Below are positions 16,484 to 25,716 of a DNA stretch of 64,000 bases, piece by piece. Numbering within the stretch: position 1 is the stretch's first letter; every line of letters begins with the position of its first letter. A program made the translations under genes and the position numbers. Source of the stretch: Thermohalobaculum sp965263335 (GTDB lineage Bacteria > Pseudomonadota > Alphaproteobacteria > Rhodobacterales > Rhodobacteraceae). The notes beneath the pieces are model-generated. The model saw nothing but the letters and a program-made list of their open reading frames with translations, was not told the DNA's origin and did no database searches. The stretch spans positions 1,674,001-1,738,000 of the forward strand of contig CBDHHE010000001.1 in the NCBI GenBank assembly GCA_965263335.1, in the 5' to 3' direction.

Positions 16484-17557
16484 TTACAGTCCCAGCTTGC
16501 GCTTGATGGCCCGAACGTCTTCAACAAGCTTGGGAAGCCGTCGGACCGCTACAATCTGGCGTGCTGCCTCATTGCGTGGCGCGGCCGGTATCCCCAGCAT
16601 CACAGACCGATCAGGCACATCTCCCGCAACAAGCGAACCGGCAGCGAAAACACAATCCGAGCCGATGGTGACATGATCGCCAACCCCCGCCTTGCCACCC
16701 AGTATGACACGGTCTCCGATCTTGGTGCTGCCAGCGATACCCACTTGCGCGCACAACAGGCATGTCGACCCGACTTGGACATTGTGGCCAATCTGAACCT
16801 GGTTGTCGATTTTCGTGCCCGAGCCAATGCGTGTCGGTGAGATAGTTCCGCGGTCGATCGTGCTGCAGGCGCCAATCTCCACATCATCCCCGATCTCGAC
16901 GGCCGCCAGGGAATGAATTCGGAGAAAGGTGGTCGTGCCGGTTCCGGTGATGTGGCCCGTCTCGCGTGCGCTTTCGACAGCGCCGCGCTGCGGCGGCTCA
17001 AACGAAAAGCCGTCCGCACCGATCACTGCGTTGGGTTGTGCGATCAGTCGCACTCCGGCGCGACACCTGGCACCAAAGCGCACGCCATCGTGCAGCAGCG
17101 CATGCGCCCCGATTTCTGCATCAGCGCCAATGGCCACATGCGCGCCAATTCGCGTCCCATCGCCAATCACTGCCCTCGGCCCAATCGCTGCGAATGGTCC
17201 AATCCAGACGTCCTTACCCAGCTCGGCGCTTGCATCGACGGCTGCCGTGGCGTGGATCCCGGATGACAGGTCAGGTGCATGTTGGAATGCATCAGTGATG
17301 CCGGCCATAGCGACCCTAGGACGGGCCGCCACAAGAGCTGCCTGGAGGCCGAGGACCTCCCAGTCAGCGCCTTCCCAGATCACCGCCGCTCTCGCCTCGC
17401 TGGTGTTCAGCGCATCCGCATAGGCGGGGTCCATGGCAAGCGCAAGATCGTGAGGTCCTGCCTTGGCTGGTTCGGCGGGAAAGTCGACGCGCAGCGTGCC
17501 ATCGCCAAGCGCCCTTAGGCCAGTCGTTCTGGCAAGCTCGTCGATCGTGAAGGACAT
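16484..17557 (-). CDS. lpxD: UDP-3-O-acylglucosamine N-acyltransferase (LpxD-like)
   Basis: A 357-residue LpxD family protein: an N-terminal uridine-binding domain (residues about 1-100), then a left-handed beta-helix of hexapeptide repeats (IGPFAAIGPRAVIGDGTRIG and onward), with the catalytic-type histidine in QIGHNVQVG and a C-terminal helix (KLVEDVRAIKRKLGL). LpxD N-acylates UDP-3-O-acyl-glucosamine in lipid A synthesis using acyl-ACP. It is not in the usual bamA-lpxD-fabZ-lpxA cluster but next to a private ACP and ketosynthase, so it may be a second LpxD copy with different acyl preference. Confidence 0.87.
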   Translation of the reverse strand: MSFTIDELARTTGLRALGDGTLRVDFPAEPAKAGPHDLALAMDPAYADALNTSEARAAVIWEGADWEVLGLQAALVAARPRVAMAGITDAFQHAPDLSSGIHATAAVDASAELGKDVWIGPFAAIGPRAVIGDGTRIGAHVAIGADAEIGAHALLHDGVRFGARCRAGVRLIAQPNAVIGADGFSFEPPQRGAVESARETGHITGTGTTTFLRIHSLAAVEIGDDVEIGACSTIDRGTISPTRIGSGTKIDNQVQIGHNVQVGSTCLLCAQVGIAGSTKIGDRVILGGKAGVGDHVTIGSDCVFAAGSLVAGDVPDRSVMLGIPAAPRNEAARQIVAVRRLPKLVEDVRAIKRKLGL

Positions 17558-17618
17558 CGAATGGCTCCGGCGGCAAGGGGCAGAGCCGTCATGCCAACCC
17601 GCGGTCGCCGATGCAAGT

Positions 17619-17645
17619 CCCGCAAGCGTCCGGGCGCCTTGCGGG
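17619..17645 (-). terminator. Hairpin downstream of the L,D-transpeptidase gene
   Basis: CCCGCAAG (17619-17626) and CTTGCGGG (17638-17645) form a perfect eight-pair stem just after the L,D-transpeptidase stop on the minus strand. There is no T tract, so termination strength is uncertain. Confidence 0.4.
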
Positions 17646-17648
17646 CAA

Positions 17649-19394
17649 TCAGTTCAGTGCAACTCCGGCAGCAATCAGCGCATCCGCGATTTTGCTGTCC
17701 CGCTTGTAGATGTCGTTGCGAAACTGGTCCCTGCCCTCGTCGTCGATCCACGCCGTGCGATAGGTGATGTGCACCGGAAGTTCATTTTCAAGATTGACTC
17801 GGCGTTCCTTGCCGCGCGCGCGCAAGTTGTCGAACGTGCCCGCCGGATCTTCGACCTGATCTGCAAGCAGAAACTCGGCGAACTCCCGCGGGCGCGCCAC
17901 CCGCACACAGCCGTGACTGAAGGCGCGCACGTCCTTCTCGAAGAGACGTTTCGATGGCGTATCGTGTAGATAAATAGCGAAGCGGTTGGGGAACATGAAC
18001 TTGACAGTTCCGAGCGCATTCCCCGCTCCCGGACGCTGCGTCACCCGACCCGGAAAGGTTTCGGGCGTTATGGTTGCCCAATCGATCTCCTCAAGCGGCA
18101 CCTCCGAACCCACAAGCCGCATGTTCTTGCGCTCAAGATAGGTCGGGTCGTTCTGAAGCTCGGGAAGAATCTCTTCCCCGGCAATCGAGCGCGGTACGTG
18201 CCAGCTCGGGTTGACGATCATGTGCGTCATCATCTCCGAGAACTCGGGCGTGCGGTGCCTGCGTTTCTTGCCGATCACGACGCGGGACGTGAATGCGGGC
18301 TTGCCATTCTTCATCACAGCCATCTCGAACCCGGCAAGATTGACCAGTACATGCCGCTCGCCAAGGTCCCTATTCAACCAGCGCAAGCGTTCGAGATTGA
18401 CCGCAAGTTGCGCGATCCGTTCGCTGACCGAGGTGTTCAACGCCGCAAGCGTCGCAGGCCCGACCACCCCGTCCGTGTTCAAGCCGTGACGTTCTTGGAA
18501 CCGGCGTACGGCCTCCTCAAGCCGGTCATCGAACAGCATCGGATCGGACAACTCCACCGGGACATCAGTCGAGACATCAGCTGTTGCCAGCACAGTGCCA
18601 TCGGCGAACTCGGCGCGGGTGCCGTGATTGCCCGTCTCCGGCGGTTCGACAAAATCGCCGAGCGCAAGCAGACGGCTGCGGACGTCTTCGATGCGGGCGT
18701 GACGCTCTCCGGGACGCATCGTTCGGCCTTTGCTTACGGATGGTCCCCATGGCTCGGTCGCTGCGGTGGCCCGAAGCTCCGCCAGGCGTGCCATTATCCT
18801 CGCATAGTCGACGTGTGCCGGCGCGAGATCCGAAAGGTAGGTATTGAGGTCACTGGTCGTCGTGACTTCACTCAGCAGCGTCGCCGGGTCCGGTCTTTCT
18901 GGAAACACGTGAAGCTCGCGGTTCACCTTGCGTGGTTCCAGGAGCCCAGAATTGACATCACGTGCGTAGCGCAAGAACGCTGCTGTCAGCGCCACTTCAA
19001 TCGAAGGCGAATCAGCCGTGCTGGCGCCCGCGATTTGTGCTTTGAGATCGGCAGACCCGTACCGTTCAGGCGGCAGCGCATGCAAGACTGCAGCGTCGAG
19101 ATGCGCAATCAGAGTATCTGCGGTCCCAGTCGGCTTACCATCGGTTGAGAGCCAAAGCGGGACGAACTGGCGCCCCTCATAGAACGCGATGACCTCCGGA
19201 TCGCGATGAAACGCTTTCGCCACTGCCTCTTGGAGGGCCTCCGCCTCAGCTGACAGATGCACCACGTCGGGTGCGTCGATTGCCTGGACCGTCTCGGCAT
19301 GTGTATCGCCGGCGACAGACGTCAGTGAGGCAAAACAGAACGCGGCCATCGGCAGAATGCCAGCCGTCCGCACACAAAAATTTTGCGTCTTCAT
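17649..19394 (-). CDS. Periplasmic L,D-transpeptidase (YcbB-like)
   Basis: A 581-residue exported protein with an N-terminal signal (MKTQNFCVRTAGILPMAAF...). A scaffold domain follows (residues about 50-250), then a peptidoglycan-binding domain (LEEAVRRFQERHGLNTDGVVGPATLAALN, near 290-320), and a YkuD catalytic domain whose active site reads FSHGCVRVARPREFAEFLL. Such enzymes make 3-3 crosslinks in peptidoglycan or anchor outer-membrane components. The length and domain order match the LdtD/YcbB type. It lies on the same strand upstream of lpxD with a 91-bp gap, and is divergent from the DUF882 peptidase gene. Confidence 0.9.
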   Translation of the reverse strand: MKTQNFCVRTAGILPMAAFCFASLTSVAGDTHAETVQAIDAPDVVHLSAEAEALQEAVAKAFHRDPEVIAFYEGRQFVPLWLSTDGKPTGTADTLIAHLDAAVLHALPPERYGSADLKAQIAGASTADSPSIEVALTAAFLRYARDVNSGLLEPRKVNRELHVFPERPDPATLLSEVTTTSDLNTYLSDLAPAHVDYARIMARLAELRATAATEPWGPSVSKGRTMRPGERHARIEDVRSRLLALGDFVEPPETGNHGTRAEFADGTVLATADVSTDVPVELSDPMLFDDRLEEAVRRFQERHGLNTDGVVGPATLAALNTSVSERIAQLAVNLERLRWLNRDLGERHVLVNLAGFEMAVMKNGKPAFTSRVVIGKKRRHRTPEFSEMMTHMIVNPSWHVPRSIAGEEILPELQNDPTYLERKNMRLVGSEVPLEEIDWATITPETFPGRVTQRPGAGNALGTVKFMFPNRFAIYLHDTPSKRLFEKDVRAFSHGCVRVARPREFAEFLLADQVEDPAGTFDNLRARGKERRVNLENELPVHITYRTAWIDDEGRDQFRNDIYKRDSKIADALIAAGVALN

Positions 19395-19693
19395 CGCATC
19401 ACCAATGTTGTATTTCCGGCACGCTTCTCACAGGACAGCGGTAAACTAGCACGCTTTAATTTTCGGTGGGGAGCACACTTTGACGACTTTACAGGAATTT
19501 TACCGTGAGATGCGATTTCTGCCACATGAACACGGATTAGCGCGCGGTCACAGCACAGTCACAGACCTATAGCACGGGCGAATCGATGTTGCGGGGTTGC
19601 AACTTGGCTCGCGAATCAGCCTGTGGCATAAGTCAAGTGGAATGTGGGGCCGGGGCAAGTGACAAAAGTCACAGACGGAAAGAGGCAGAAGTC

Positions 19694-20272
19694 GTGAGCA
19701 GAACTGATTCGTCAGGCGCGCAGACGCGCCGTTCGTTCCTGTTTGGTGGCACACTTAGCTTGGCCGCCGCAGCAGCATCCCCAGCACTCTCGAACGCGCC
19801 GGCCATCCTGAGCGGAAAGGGCGACTTCCGCACATTGGCGCTCGTCAACAACCGCACAGGCGAGAGTCTGGACGCGGTCTACTGGATCGAGGGCGCATAC
19901 ATCCAGGAAGCGTTGAGCCACTTCAACTACATCCTTCGAGACTGGCGCGCCGAGATGGTGTGCGAGATTGACCCGTCGGTGCTCGATGTTCTCGCCGCCA
20001 CGCACCGCTTGCTCGAGACATCCGAGCCGTTCGAGATCATCTCTGGCTACCGCAGCCACAAGACGAACGCGATGCTTCGCCGGCGTTCGCGTGGAGTTGC
20101 TCGAAACTCCTACCACATCAAGGGAATGGCTGTGGATGTGACGCTGAAAAGCCGGAGCTCGTTCCAGGTTTCGTCAGCGGCCAAATCTCTGAGCGCAGGT
20201 GGTGTAGGCCGTTATCGCAGGTCGAACTTCACCCATGTGGATTCCGGACCAGTGCGAAGCTGGGGTCGTTGA
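19694..20272 (+). CDS. DUF882 / peptidase M15-like protein with Tat signal
   Basis: I start at GTG 19694 (192 residues), which places a twin-arginine signal (TRRSFLFGG followed by an alanine-rich stretch) at the N-terminus. The mature part has the DUF882 motifs: ISGYRSHKTNAML, NSYHIKGMAVDV and FTHVDSGPVRSWGR, containing the His and Asp zinc ligands of the M15-type fold. The family is predicted to cleave peptidoglycan peptides. Position divergent from an L,D-transpeptidase fits a wall-remodelling role. The gene ends 12 bp before convergent proA. Confidence 0.85.
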   Translation: MSRTDSSGAQTRRSFLFGGTLSLAAAAASPALSNAPAILSGKGDFRTLALVNNRTGESLDAVYWIEGAYIQEALSHFNYILRDWRAEMVCEIDPSVLDVLAATHRLLETSEPFEIISGYRSHKTNAMLRRRSRGVARNSYHIKGMAVDVTLKSRSSFQVSSAAKSLSAGGVGRYRRSNFTHVDSGPVRSWGR

Positions 20273-20283
20273 CGTAGGGCCCC

Positions 20284-21558
20284 TTACGGTCGGACGGTCC
20301 CGTCGCCCTTCACAAGATACTTGAAACTGGTGAGTTGCGTGGCCCCGACCGGGCCGCGCGCGTGCATTTTGCCAGTTGCGATCCCGATTTCGGCGCCCAT
20401 TCCAAATTCGCCGCCATCGGCGAACTGCGTCGACGCATTGTGCATGAGGACGGCACTGTCCAAGCGCTGGAAGAAGCGCGCAACGACAGAATCGCTTTCG
20501 GCAATGATCGCTTCGGTGTGCTGCGAGCCGAAATGACGTATGTGGGCAATGGCATCATCGACATCTTCGACGACACGAACTGCCATGTCCATCGAGAGAT
20601 ACTCTCGCCCCCAGTCTTCGTCCGTCGCCGGCACAACCCGGTCGTCCCAGCCTTGCACCTCTTGATCACCATGGACTGTGACGCCCGCATCCAACAGATC
20701 AGTCACAAGGATGGCACCGAGATCAAAAGCAACAGCACGATGGATCAGAAGACACTCAGCCGCCCCGCAAATGCCGGTGCGCCGGGTCTTGGCGTTCAAA
20801 ACAACGGCTCGGGCTTTCGCGTGATCCGCCGTGCGGTCGACAAACACGTGGCAGATGCCTTCGAGGTGCGCGAACACGGGGACGCGGGCCTCCGCCTGAA
20901 CCAGCCCGACAAGCCCCTTTCCGCCGCGCGGCACGATAACGTCGATGTGGTCGACCATGCGCAGCATCTCGGCGACCGCTGCGCGATCCCTCGTCGGGAC
21001 GCGCTGTATCGCGTCGACCGGCAAACCTCCAGACGAAAGCCCGTCCTGAAGGCATGCATGAATGACGCTGGACGAGTGAAAACTCTCGGAGCCGCCACGC
21101 AGGATCGCGGCATTTCCCGACTTGAGACACAGCCCACCCGCGTCGGCGGTTACGTTCGGCCTGCTCTCATAGATCACCCCGACGACACCGAGCGGAGTGC
21201 GCACGCGTTGAATGTGCAGCCCCGACGGCATGTCCCACTCTGACATGACCTGCCCCACCGGATCGGTTTGCTCGGCAACTGTGCGCAGCCCATCACGCAT
21301 CGCGGCTATCCGGGCATCGGTCAAGAGCAGTCGATCGAGCATGGCCTCGCTGAGGCCTTTCTCACGGCCAAGCTCCATGTCGAGGGCGTTGTTTTCCTCG
21401 ATCTCACGGCGTCGATCCATTATGGCATCGCCCGCCGAGAGCAGTGCGGCAACCTTGCGCTCGGAGCCGGCATGAGCCAACTCCGCCGCCGCCGATTTGG
21501 CACGCTCGCCAATTTGCTGCATCAGACTGGCGACATCCGCCTCGACGTGTTCGTTCAT
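20284..21558 (-). CDS. proA: Gamma-glutamyl phosphate reductase
   Basis: A 424-residue ProA with the catalytic cysteine in RRTGICGAAECLLIH and the aldehyde-dehydrogenase-like substrate segment VIYESRPNVTADAGGLCLKSGN. It reduces glutamyl-5-phosphate to the semialdehyde with NADPH, the second step of proline synthesis. ATG 21558 overlaps the proB stop by one base (TGATG); the frame also contains GTG at 21561. It is the last gene of the obgE-proB-proA operon. Confidence 0.95.
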   Translation of the reverse strand: MNEHVEADVASLMQQIGERAKSAAAELAHAGSERKVAALLSAGDAIMDRRREIEENNALDMELGREKGLSEAMLDRLLLTDARIAAMRDGLRTVAEQTDPVGQVMSEWDMPSGLHIQRVRTPLGVVGVIYESRPNVTADAGGLCLKSGNAAILRGGSESFHSSSVIHACLQDGLSSGGLPVDAIQRVPTRDRAAVAEMLRMVDHIDVIVPRGGKGLVGLVQAEARVPVFAHLEGICHVFVDRTADHAKARAVVLNAKTRRTGICGAAECLLIHRAVAFDLGAILVTDLLDAGVTVHGDQEVQGWDDRVVPATDEDWGREYLSMDMAVRVVEDVDDAIAHIRHFGSQHTEAIIAESDSVVARFFQRLDSAVLMHNASTQFADGGEFGMGAEIGIATGKMHARGPVGATQLTSFKYLVKGDGTVRP

Positions 21559-22700
21559 CACTTTCCCCAGATCACGATGTCGTCGGCATGCACCACAGCG
21601 GCGCGCCCCGGATAGCCTAGAATACGCGCGATCGCGTCCGACCGCACCCCCGCGATGGCCCGGGCCTCTGGGGCGCCGTAGCTCACCAGTGCAGCACCGA
21701 TCGCCCGGCCCGTTTCATCGTTGATCGTCACCGGATCGCCTCGCTGAAACGTCCCCTCAATGCGAACCACACCTGCAGGCAAAAGCGATTTGCCACGTCG
21801 CAGGGCCGCGACCGCTCCAGTGTCGATCACCACCGCGCCCAGCGGCTTCATCCCCGCAATCCACTGCTTGCGGGCCTGCGCCGCCTCGGTGCGCGGCACC
21901 ACCCACGTGGCCCGGCACCCACCTGCCAACGCACGCAAAGGATGATCGACATCTCCCTGGGCAATCACTGTCGCACAACCACCCTGAAGCGCTGTCTTGG
22001 CCGCCAGGATTTTTGTCCGCATGCCACCCCGCGCGCCATCGGTGCCGGCACCACCCGCCATTGCCTCGATCTCAGGGGTGATTTCGCCGACCTCGGGAAA
22101 GTGCACCGCGTCTTCGCGTTCGCGGGGATTGGCCGAGTAAAGCCCATCGACATCTGAAAGCAGCACTAGAAGATCAGCGCCGGCCATAAGGGCCACGCGT
22201 GCCGCAAGCCGATCATTGTCGCCGTAGCGGATCTCGTCAGTCGCAACGGTGTCGTTCTCGTTGACAACCGGGACCGTGGACAAAGACAGAAGGGCACCCA
22301 GCGTCGCCCGACCATTCAAATAGCGCCGCCGGTTCTGTGTGTCTTCCAGCGTCAGAAGCAGCTGCGCGGCGACAAGGCCATGCGGCAGCATTGCCTCCTC
22401 CCAAGCACGGATCAGGCGGCTCTGCCCGACGGCCGCGGCTGCCTGCGCCTGCTCCAGCGACAAGGCCCCCGGTCTCAAACCCAGCACACGACGCCCGATC
22501 GCAATCGCGCCCGAAGACACGAGTACCACCTGCTGGTTTTGCACACGCATTGCCGCGATGTCGGCGATCAACGCCGCTACCCAAACCCTGTTGGGCTGCC
22601 CACTTTCGCGATCGACGATGAGCGCAGAACCGACCTTCACCACGATCCGACTGGCGGCGGCAATTCGCGCCGCATTCGTCGTCTCGGTCAGGGCTGCCAC
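21558..22700 (-). CDS. proB: Glutamate 5-kinase with PUA domain
   Basis: A 380-residue ProB: an amino-acid kinase domain (VVKVGSALIVD near the N-terminus; PVVNENDTVATDEI and GDNDRLAARVALMAGADLL in the centre; GTDGARGGMRTKILAAK) followed by a C-terminal PUA domain from about residue 280. It phosphorylates glutamate to start proline synthesis and is normally proline-inhibited. It starts at GTG 22700 inside the end of obgE (13-base overlap) and is coupled to proA. Confidence 0.95.
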   Translation of the reverse strand: MAALTETTNAARIAAASRIVVKVGSALIVDRESGQPNRVWVAALIADIAAMRVQNQQVVLVSSGAIAIGRRVLGLRPGALSLEQAQAAAAVGQSRLIRAWEEAMLPHGLVAAQLLLTLEDTQNRRRYLNGRATLGALLSLSTVPVVNENDTVATDEIRYGDNDRLAARVALMAGADLLVLLSDVDGLYSANPREREDAVHFPEVGEITPEIEAMAGGAGTDGARGGMRTKILAAKTALQGGCATVIAQGDVDHPLRALAGGCRATWVVPRTEAAQARKQWIAGMKPLGAVVIDTGAVAALRRGKSLLPAGVVRIEGTFQRGDPVTINDETGRAIGAALVSYGAPEARAIAGVRSDAIARILGYPGRAAVVHADDIVIWGK

Positions 22701-23719
22701 GACTCAACCCTTTCCGGAATTTCAGAGGCGCGCACGTCACCGATTGCCCGCCTGAGCGCACGCAGCACCTCGGGCATGCCCTGGCCGCTGGATGCGGAAA
22801 CGAGATGGGCAACCGGCACCCCTTCCTCCCGCATCAACGCCTGAAGATCCTGCGCGACGTCAGAGGTGATCGCATCACACTTCGAAAGCGCGACAATGCG
22901 TGGCTTGCTCGCAAGACCGTGACCATACGCCTCCAGTTCACCGGCGACGCTCTGGTAATCTCCGAGCACGTCTTCGGAAGTGGCATCGATCAAGTGAAGC
23001 AATACGGCACAACGCTCGATATGACCGAGAAAGCGGTCACCGATCCCGCGGCCTTCGTGGGCGCCCTCTATGAGACCCGGGATGTCAGCGAGAACGAACT
23101 CCGCCTCGTCAATCGCCACTACACCGAGGTTGGGATGCAACGTCGTGAAGGGATACTCGGCGATCTTCGGGGTTGCGTTGGTGACCGATGCAAGGAACGT
23201 CGACTTACCAGCGTTCGGGCATCCCACAAGTCCTGCATCAGCGATCAGCTTCAGGCGCAACCAGATCGTGCGCTCCACCGCGGGTTGGCCGGGATTGGCC
23301 GTGCGCGGTGCCTGATTTGTGGATGACTTGAAGTGCAGATTGCCCCAGCCCCCATTGCCACCGCTGGCGATCAGGGCGCGTGCGCCAACCTCGGAAAGAT
23401 CAGCAATGAACGTCTCGCCATCTTCCTCGAGCACCACCGTCCCGGCGGGCACGCGGAGCAACACATCCGCACCATTCTTGCCGGTGCGCTGACGGCCCAT
23501 GCCATGCTCGCCGTTCTTGGCCTTGAAGTGCTGACGGTATCGAAAGTCGATCAGCGTGTTCAGGCCGTCGACAGCTTCCACCCAGACATCGCCTCCGCGC
23601 CCGCCATCGCCGCCATCAGGCCCGCCGTACTCGATGAACTTCTCGCGCCGGAACGACACACAACCTGGCCCGCCAGCGCCCGAGCGCACATAGACCCGGG
23701 CCTGATCGAGAAACTTCAT
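22688..23719 (-). CDS. obgE: GTPase ObgE/CgtA
   Basis: A 343-residue Obg GTPase. The glycine-rich Obg domain occupies residues 1-155 (MKFLDQARVYVRSGAGGPGC), and the G domain follows with G1 GCPNAGKSTFLASV, the G2 segment EYPFTTLHPNLG, G3 DIPGLIEGAHEGRGIG and G4 ALSKCD. It acts in large ribosomal subunit maturation and stress control. It overlaps both its upstream GNAT gene (ATGA) and downstream proB, within an operon that begins downstream of rplU-rpmA, a common bacterial order. Confidence 0.96.
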   Translation of the reverse strand: MKFLDQARVYVRSGAGGPGCVSFRREKFIEYGGPDGGDGGRGGDVWVEAVDGLNTLIDFRYRQHFKAKNGEHGMGRQRTGKNGADVLLRVPAGTVVLEEDGETFIADLSEVGARALIASGGNGGWGNLHFKSSTNQAPRTANPGQPAVERTIWLRLKLIADAGLVGCPNAGKSTFLASVTNATPKIAEYPFTTLHPNLGVVAIDEAEFVLADIPGLIEGAHEGRGIGDRFLGHIERCAVLLHLIDATSEDVLGDYQSVAGELEAYGHGLASKPRIVALSKCDAITSDVAQDLQALMREEGVPVAHLVSASSGQGMPEVLRALRRAIGDVRASEIPERVESWQP

Positions 23720-24276
23720 TCCGCGGCATCCGCCACACCTGCGCTCGAACTCCAGGCACTGGCCTCAAGCGCAAAGTGACGGGCCTTGACCAGCCCGGCC
23801 CGGGCCACAGAGTAGGCCTCGCCCGAGCCCGTTTCCAGGAACCCGAGCTTCTCGAGAAGATGCGTCGACGCCGCGTTGTCCTCGAAGGGCTTCGCAACGA
23901 GCCGCACGACACCACCGTGGGCGAACAGATGTCCGATGACGGCGTTCAGAGCTTCCGAGGCATAGCCTGTATTCCAGAACGGCGGTCCGACCCAGTACCC
24001 GATCTCCGCCGTGGAAGGTCTGTAGCCGATCACACCCATAAACTCCGCGGCGCTGATCGGGCTGGCGTCAATCGCAAAAACCTCTTCGCCCGTCCTGCCA
24101 TCCAACGTCGAGGCAATATAAGCCTCCGCCGCTCCAGGAGGGTACGGATGCGGGATGCTCTCGAGCATTCGTGCGACGCGAACATCACCACAAAACAGCG
24201 AGATCGGCCCCGCATCCGACGTGCGCAATGGGCGCAGATGCAAACGCTCGGTCTCAATCAAGGGGACATCTGACAT
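23716..24276 (-). CDS. GNAT family N-acetyltransferase (RimJ/RimL type)
   Basis: A 186-residue GNAT protein starting MSDVPLIETERLHLRPL, the typical opening of RimJ/RimL-like acetyltransferases. Later segments GYWVGPPFWNTGYASEALNAV and AKPFEDNAASTHLLEKLGF contain the acetyl-CoA pyrophosphate loop and the C-terminal motif. The acceptor is unknown. It overlaps obgE by four bases and is separated from rpmA by a terminator. Confidence 0.88.
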   Translation of the reverse strand: MSDVPLIETERLHLRPLRTSDAGPISLFCGDVRVARMLESIPHPYPPGAAEAYIASTLDGRTGEEVFAIDASPISAAEFMGVIGYRPSTAEIGYWVGPPFWNTGYASEALNAVIGHLFAHGGVVRLVAKPFEDNAASTHLLEKLGFLETGSGEAYSVARAGLVKARHFALEASAWSSSAGVADAAE

Positions 24277-24289
24277 CCCAATGCTCCAA

Positions 24290-24321
24290 AAATGCGAAAG
24301 GGACCGGCCATCGCCGGTCCC
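24290..24321 (-). terminator. Rho-independent terminator after rplU-rpmA
   Basis: GGGACCGGC (24300-24308) and GCCGGTCCC (24313-24321) form a nine-pair stem with a CATC loop. On the minus strand the stem is followed by TTTCGCATTTTT. It lies between rpmA and the GNAT-obgE-proBA genes, so it would set ribosomal-protein expression apart from the downstream operon. Confidence 0.8.
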
Positions 24322-24347
24322 CTGTTCGCCGGCTCGTCAGAATGGAC

Positions 24348-24617
24348 CTATTCGGCCGCCTCTGTCGCCGGGGTCACGGAAATGAAAGTGCGGCCCTTGA
24401 GACCTTTCGTGAACACCACGTGCCCAGGGACCTTCGCAAAGATCGTGTGATCTTTTCCCATCCCGACATTTTGCCCGGGCCACCACTTGGTCCCACGCTG
24501 CCGGCACAAGATGTTGCCAGGGATCACCGCCTCGCCGCCGTACTTTTTGATGCCAAGGCGCCGACCGGCGCTGTCGCGACCGTTGCGTGACGAGCCACCT
24601 GCTTTCTTATGTGCCAT
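24348..24617 (-). CDS. rpmA: 50S ribosomal protein L27
   Basis: An 89-residue bL27 starting MAHKKAGGSSRNGRDSAGRR, with the conserved GGNILCRQRGT-like core (GNILCRQRGTKWWPG) and a short variable C-terminus. The methionine-alanine-histidine start lies at 24617; open frame upstream of it overlaps rplU out of frame. L27 contacts the peptidyl-transferase centre. There is no Firmicutes-type cleavable N-terminal extension. Confidence 0.97.
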   Translation of the reverse strand: MAHKKAGGSSRNGRDSAGRRLGIKKYGGEAVIPGNILCRQRGTKWWPGQNVGMGKDHTIFAKVPGHVVFTKGLKGRTFISVTPATEAAE

Positions 24618-24628
24618 CGTCGATCTCC

Positions 24629-25435
24629 TTAGGTCTCGCTTTCGGCAGCGAACTTCGTCGCCTGGCCGATCCAGTCGTCGCGGTCGATCCGGCCCTTGAA
24701 GCTGAGCTGATCGTCCATGAATGCGATCTCCGACGGACCCCACTCAGCAATCTGCCAGAAGTGGTAAACACCGTTTTGGTGAAGTTTTTCCTCGAGCGTC
24801 GGTCCGACACCGGAAATCTGTTTGAGGTCGTCCGGCTCGCCCTGGGCTGCGTCCAGCAGGTTGGCAGGGCGCGTCGCCTCCACCTCAGCCTCTGACGCCG
24901 CAATCTCTTCCGAAACCGCAACGTCTTCCGAAACCGACGCCTCCACTTCGGTCGCATCATCCGCGACAAAGGGAGGTGCGGCAGCTTCTTCCACCTCAGG
25001 GGTGATCGCTTCGGCGACAGTCACATCTGAGGCAGGCGCTTGCGAGAGGCCGGCCACTGCGATCCCGGACGAGGCTGCTTCACCCGCTCCGAGTGCCGCT
25101 TGCACGCCGGTCGCGTCGCCGCCCGCAGACAGAATATCTGTCACCTTGACGGTCGTAAGATACTGGCGGTGCCCCTTAAGACGCTTCGAGCTGTGCTTGC
25201 GCCGACGTTTCTTGAACGACAGAGTCTTCGGCCCGCGGCCCTGCTCGAGAACCTCGGCCTGCACAGCGGCACCCGCAACGATCGGATCGCCAACGGTGAC
25301 GGACTCTCCGCCAAGCATCAGAATGTGATTGAACTGTACGGTCTCGCCGGCCCCGGCCGCGAGGCGCTCGACGATGAGTACGTCGTCCTTGTGGACCTTG
25401 TACTGCTTGCCGCCTGTCTTGATGACAGCGAACAT
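24629..25435 (-). CDS. rplU: 50S ribosomal protein L21 with a 165-residue C-terminal extension
   Basis: Residues 1-103 are normal bL21 (MFAVIKTGGKQYKVHKDD... KRRRKHSSKRLKGHRQYLTTVKV). The protein then continues to 268 residues: an Ala/Glu/Val-rich acidic linker (about 104-200) and a final domain DLKQISGVGPTLEEKLHQNG with a helix-hairpin-helix look, similar to the small H3TH-like domain appended to several alphaproteobacterial proteins. Start ATG 25435 has GGAAG upstream. The L21 part should sit in the 50S subunit; the role of the tail is unknown. Confidence 0.93.
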   Translation of the reverse strand: MFAVIKTGGKQYKVHKDDVLIVERLAAGAGETVQFNHILMLGGESVTVGDPIVAGAAVQAEVLEQGRGPKTLSFKKRRRKHSSKRLKGHRQYLTTVKVTDILSAGGDATGVQAALGAGEAASSGIAVAGLSQAPASDVTVAEAITPEVEEAAAPPFVADDATEVEASVSEDVAVSEEIAASEAEVEATRPANLLDAAQGEPDDLKQISGVGPTLEEKLHQNGVYHFWQIAEWGPSEIAFMDDQLSFKGRIDRDDWIGQATKFAAESET

Positions 25436-25716
25436 TTGCACTTCCTTCTATCTCGCGCCCTTTGGCGGGCCAGACTGCAGCCGGCCGCTTTGCGGTACTG
25501 TACCTTGGCCTCGGGCAGCGCGCTCTCGAGAGAACGAACGTGAAATAGCCGCGCACATCGTGCACGGCAGAGGCGGCGTTATGAGAGGCTATCCGTCTCT
25601 TGTCAAGTTTGTTCAGGTGTCGATCTGGATTGCAACTTCCACCGTTCGACCGCCGCGGAAAATTGTTGCGGTAGGTTGTTCGTTTGACTAGGTTCTCGCT
25701 CCGATCGCGCGATCAC

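Noticed and set aside
18198..19148. Plus-strand open frame of 316 codons
   Set aside because: Antisense to the L,D-transpeptidase with its intact SHGCVR active site; no ribosome site or recognisable family.
20335..21243. Plus-strand open frame of 302 codons
   Set aside because: Antisense to proA, which is complete and in an operon with proB.
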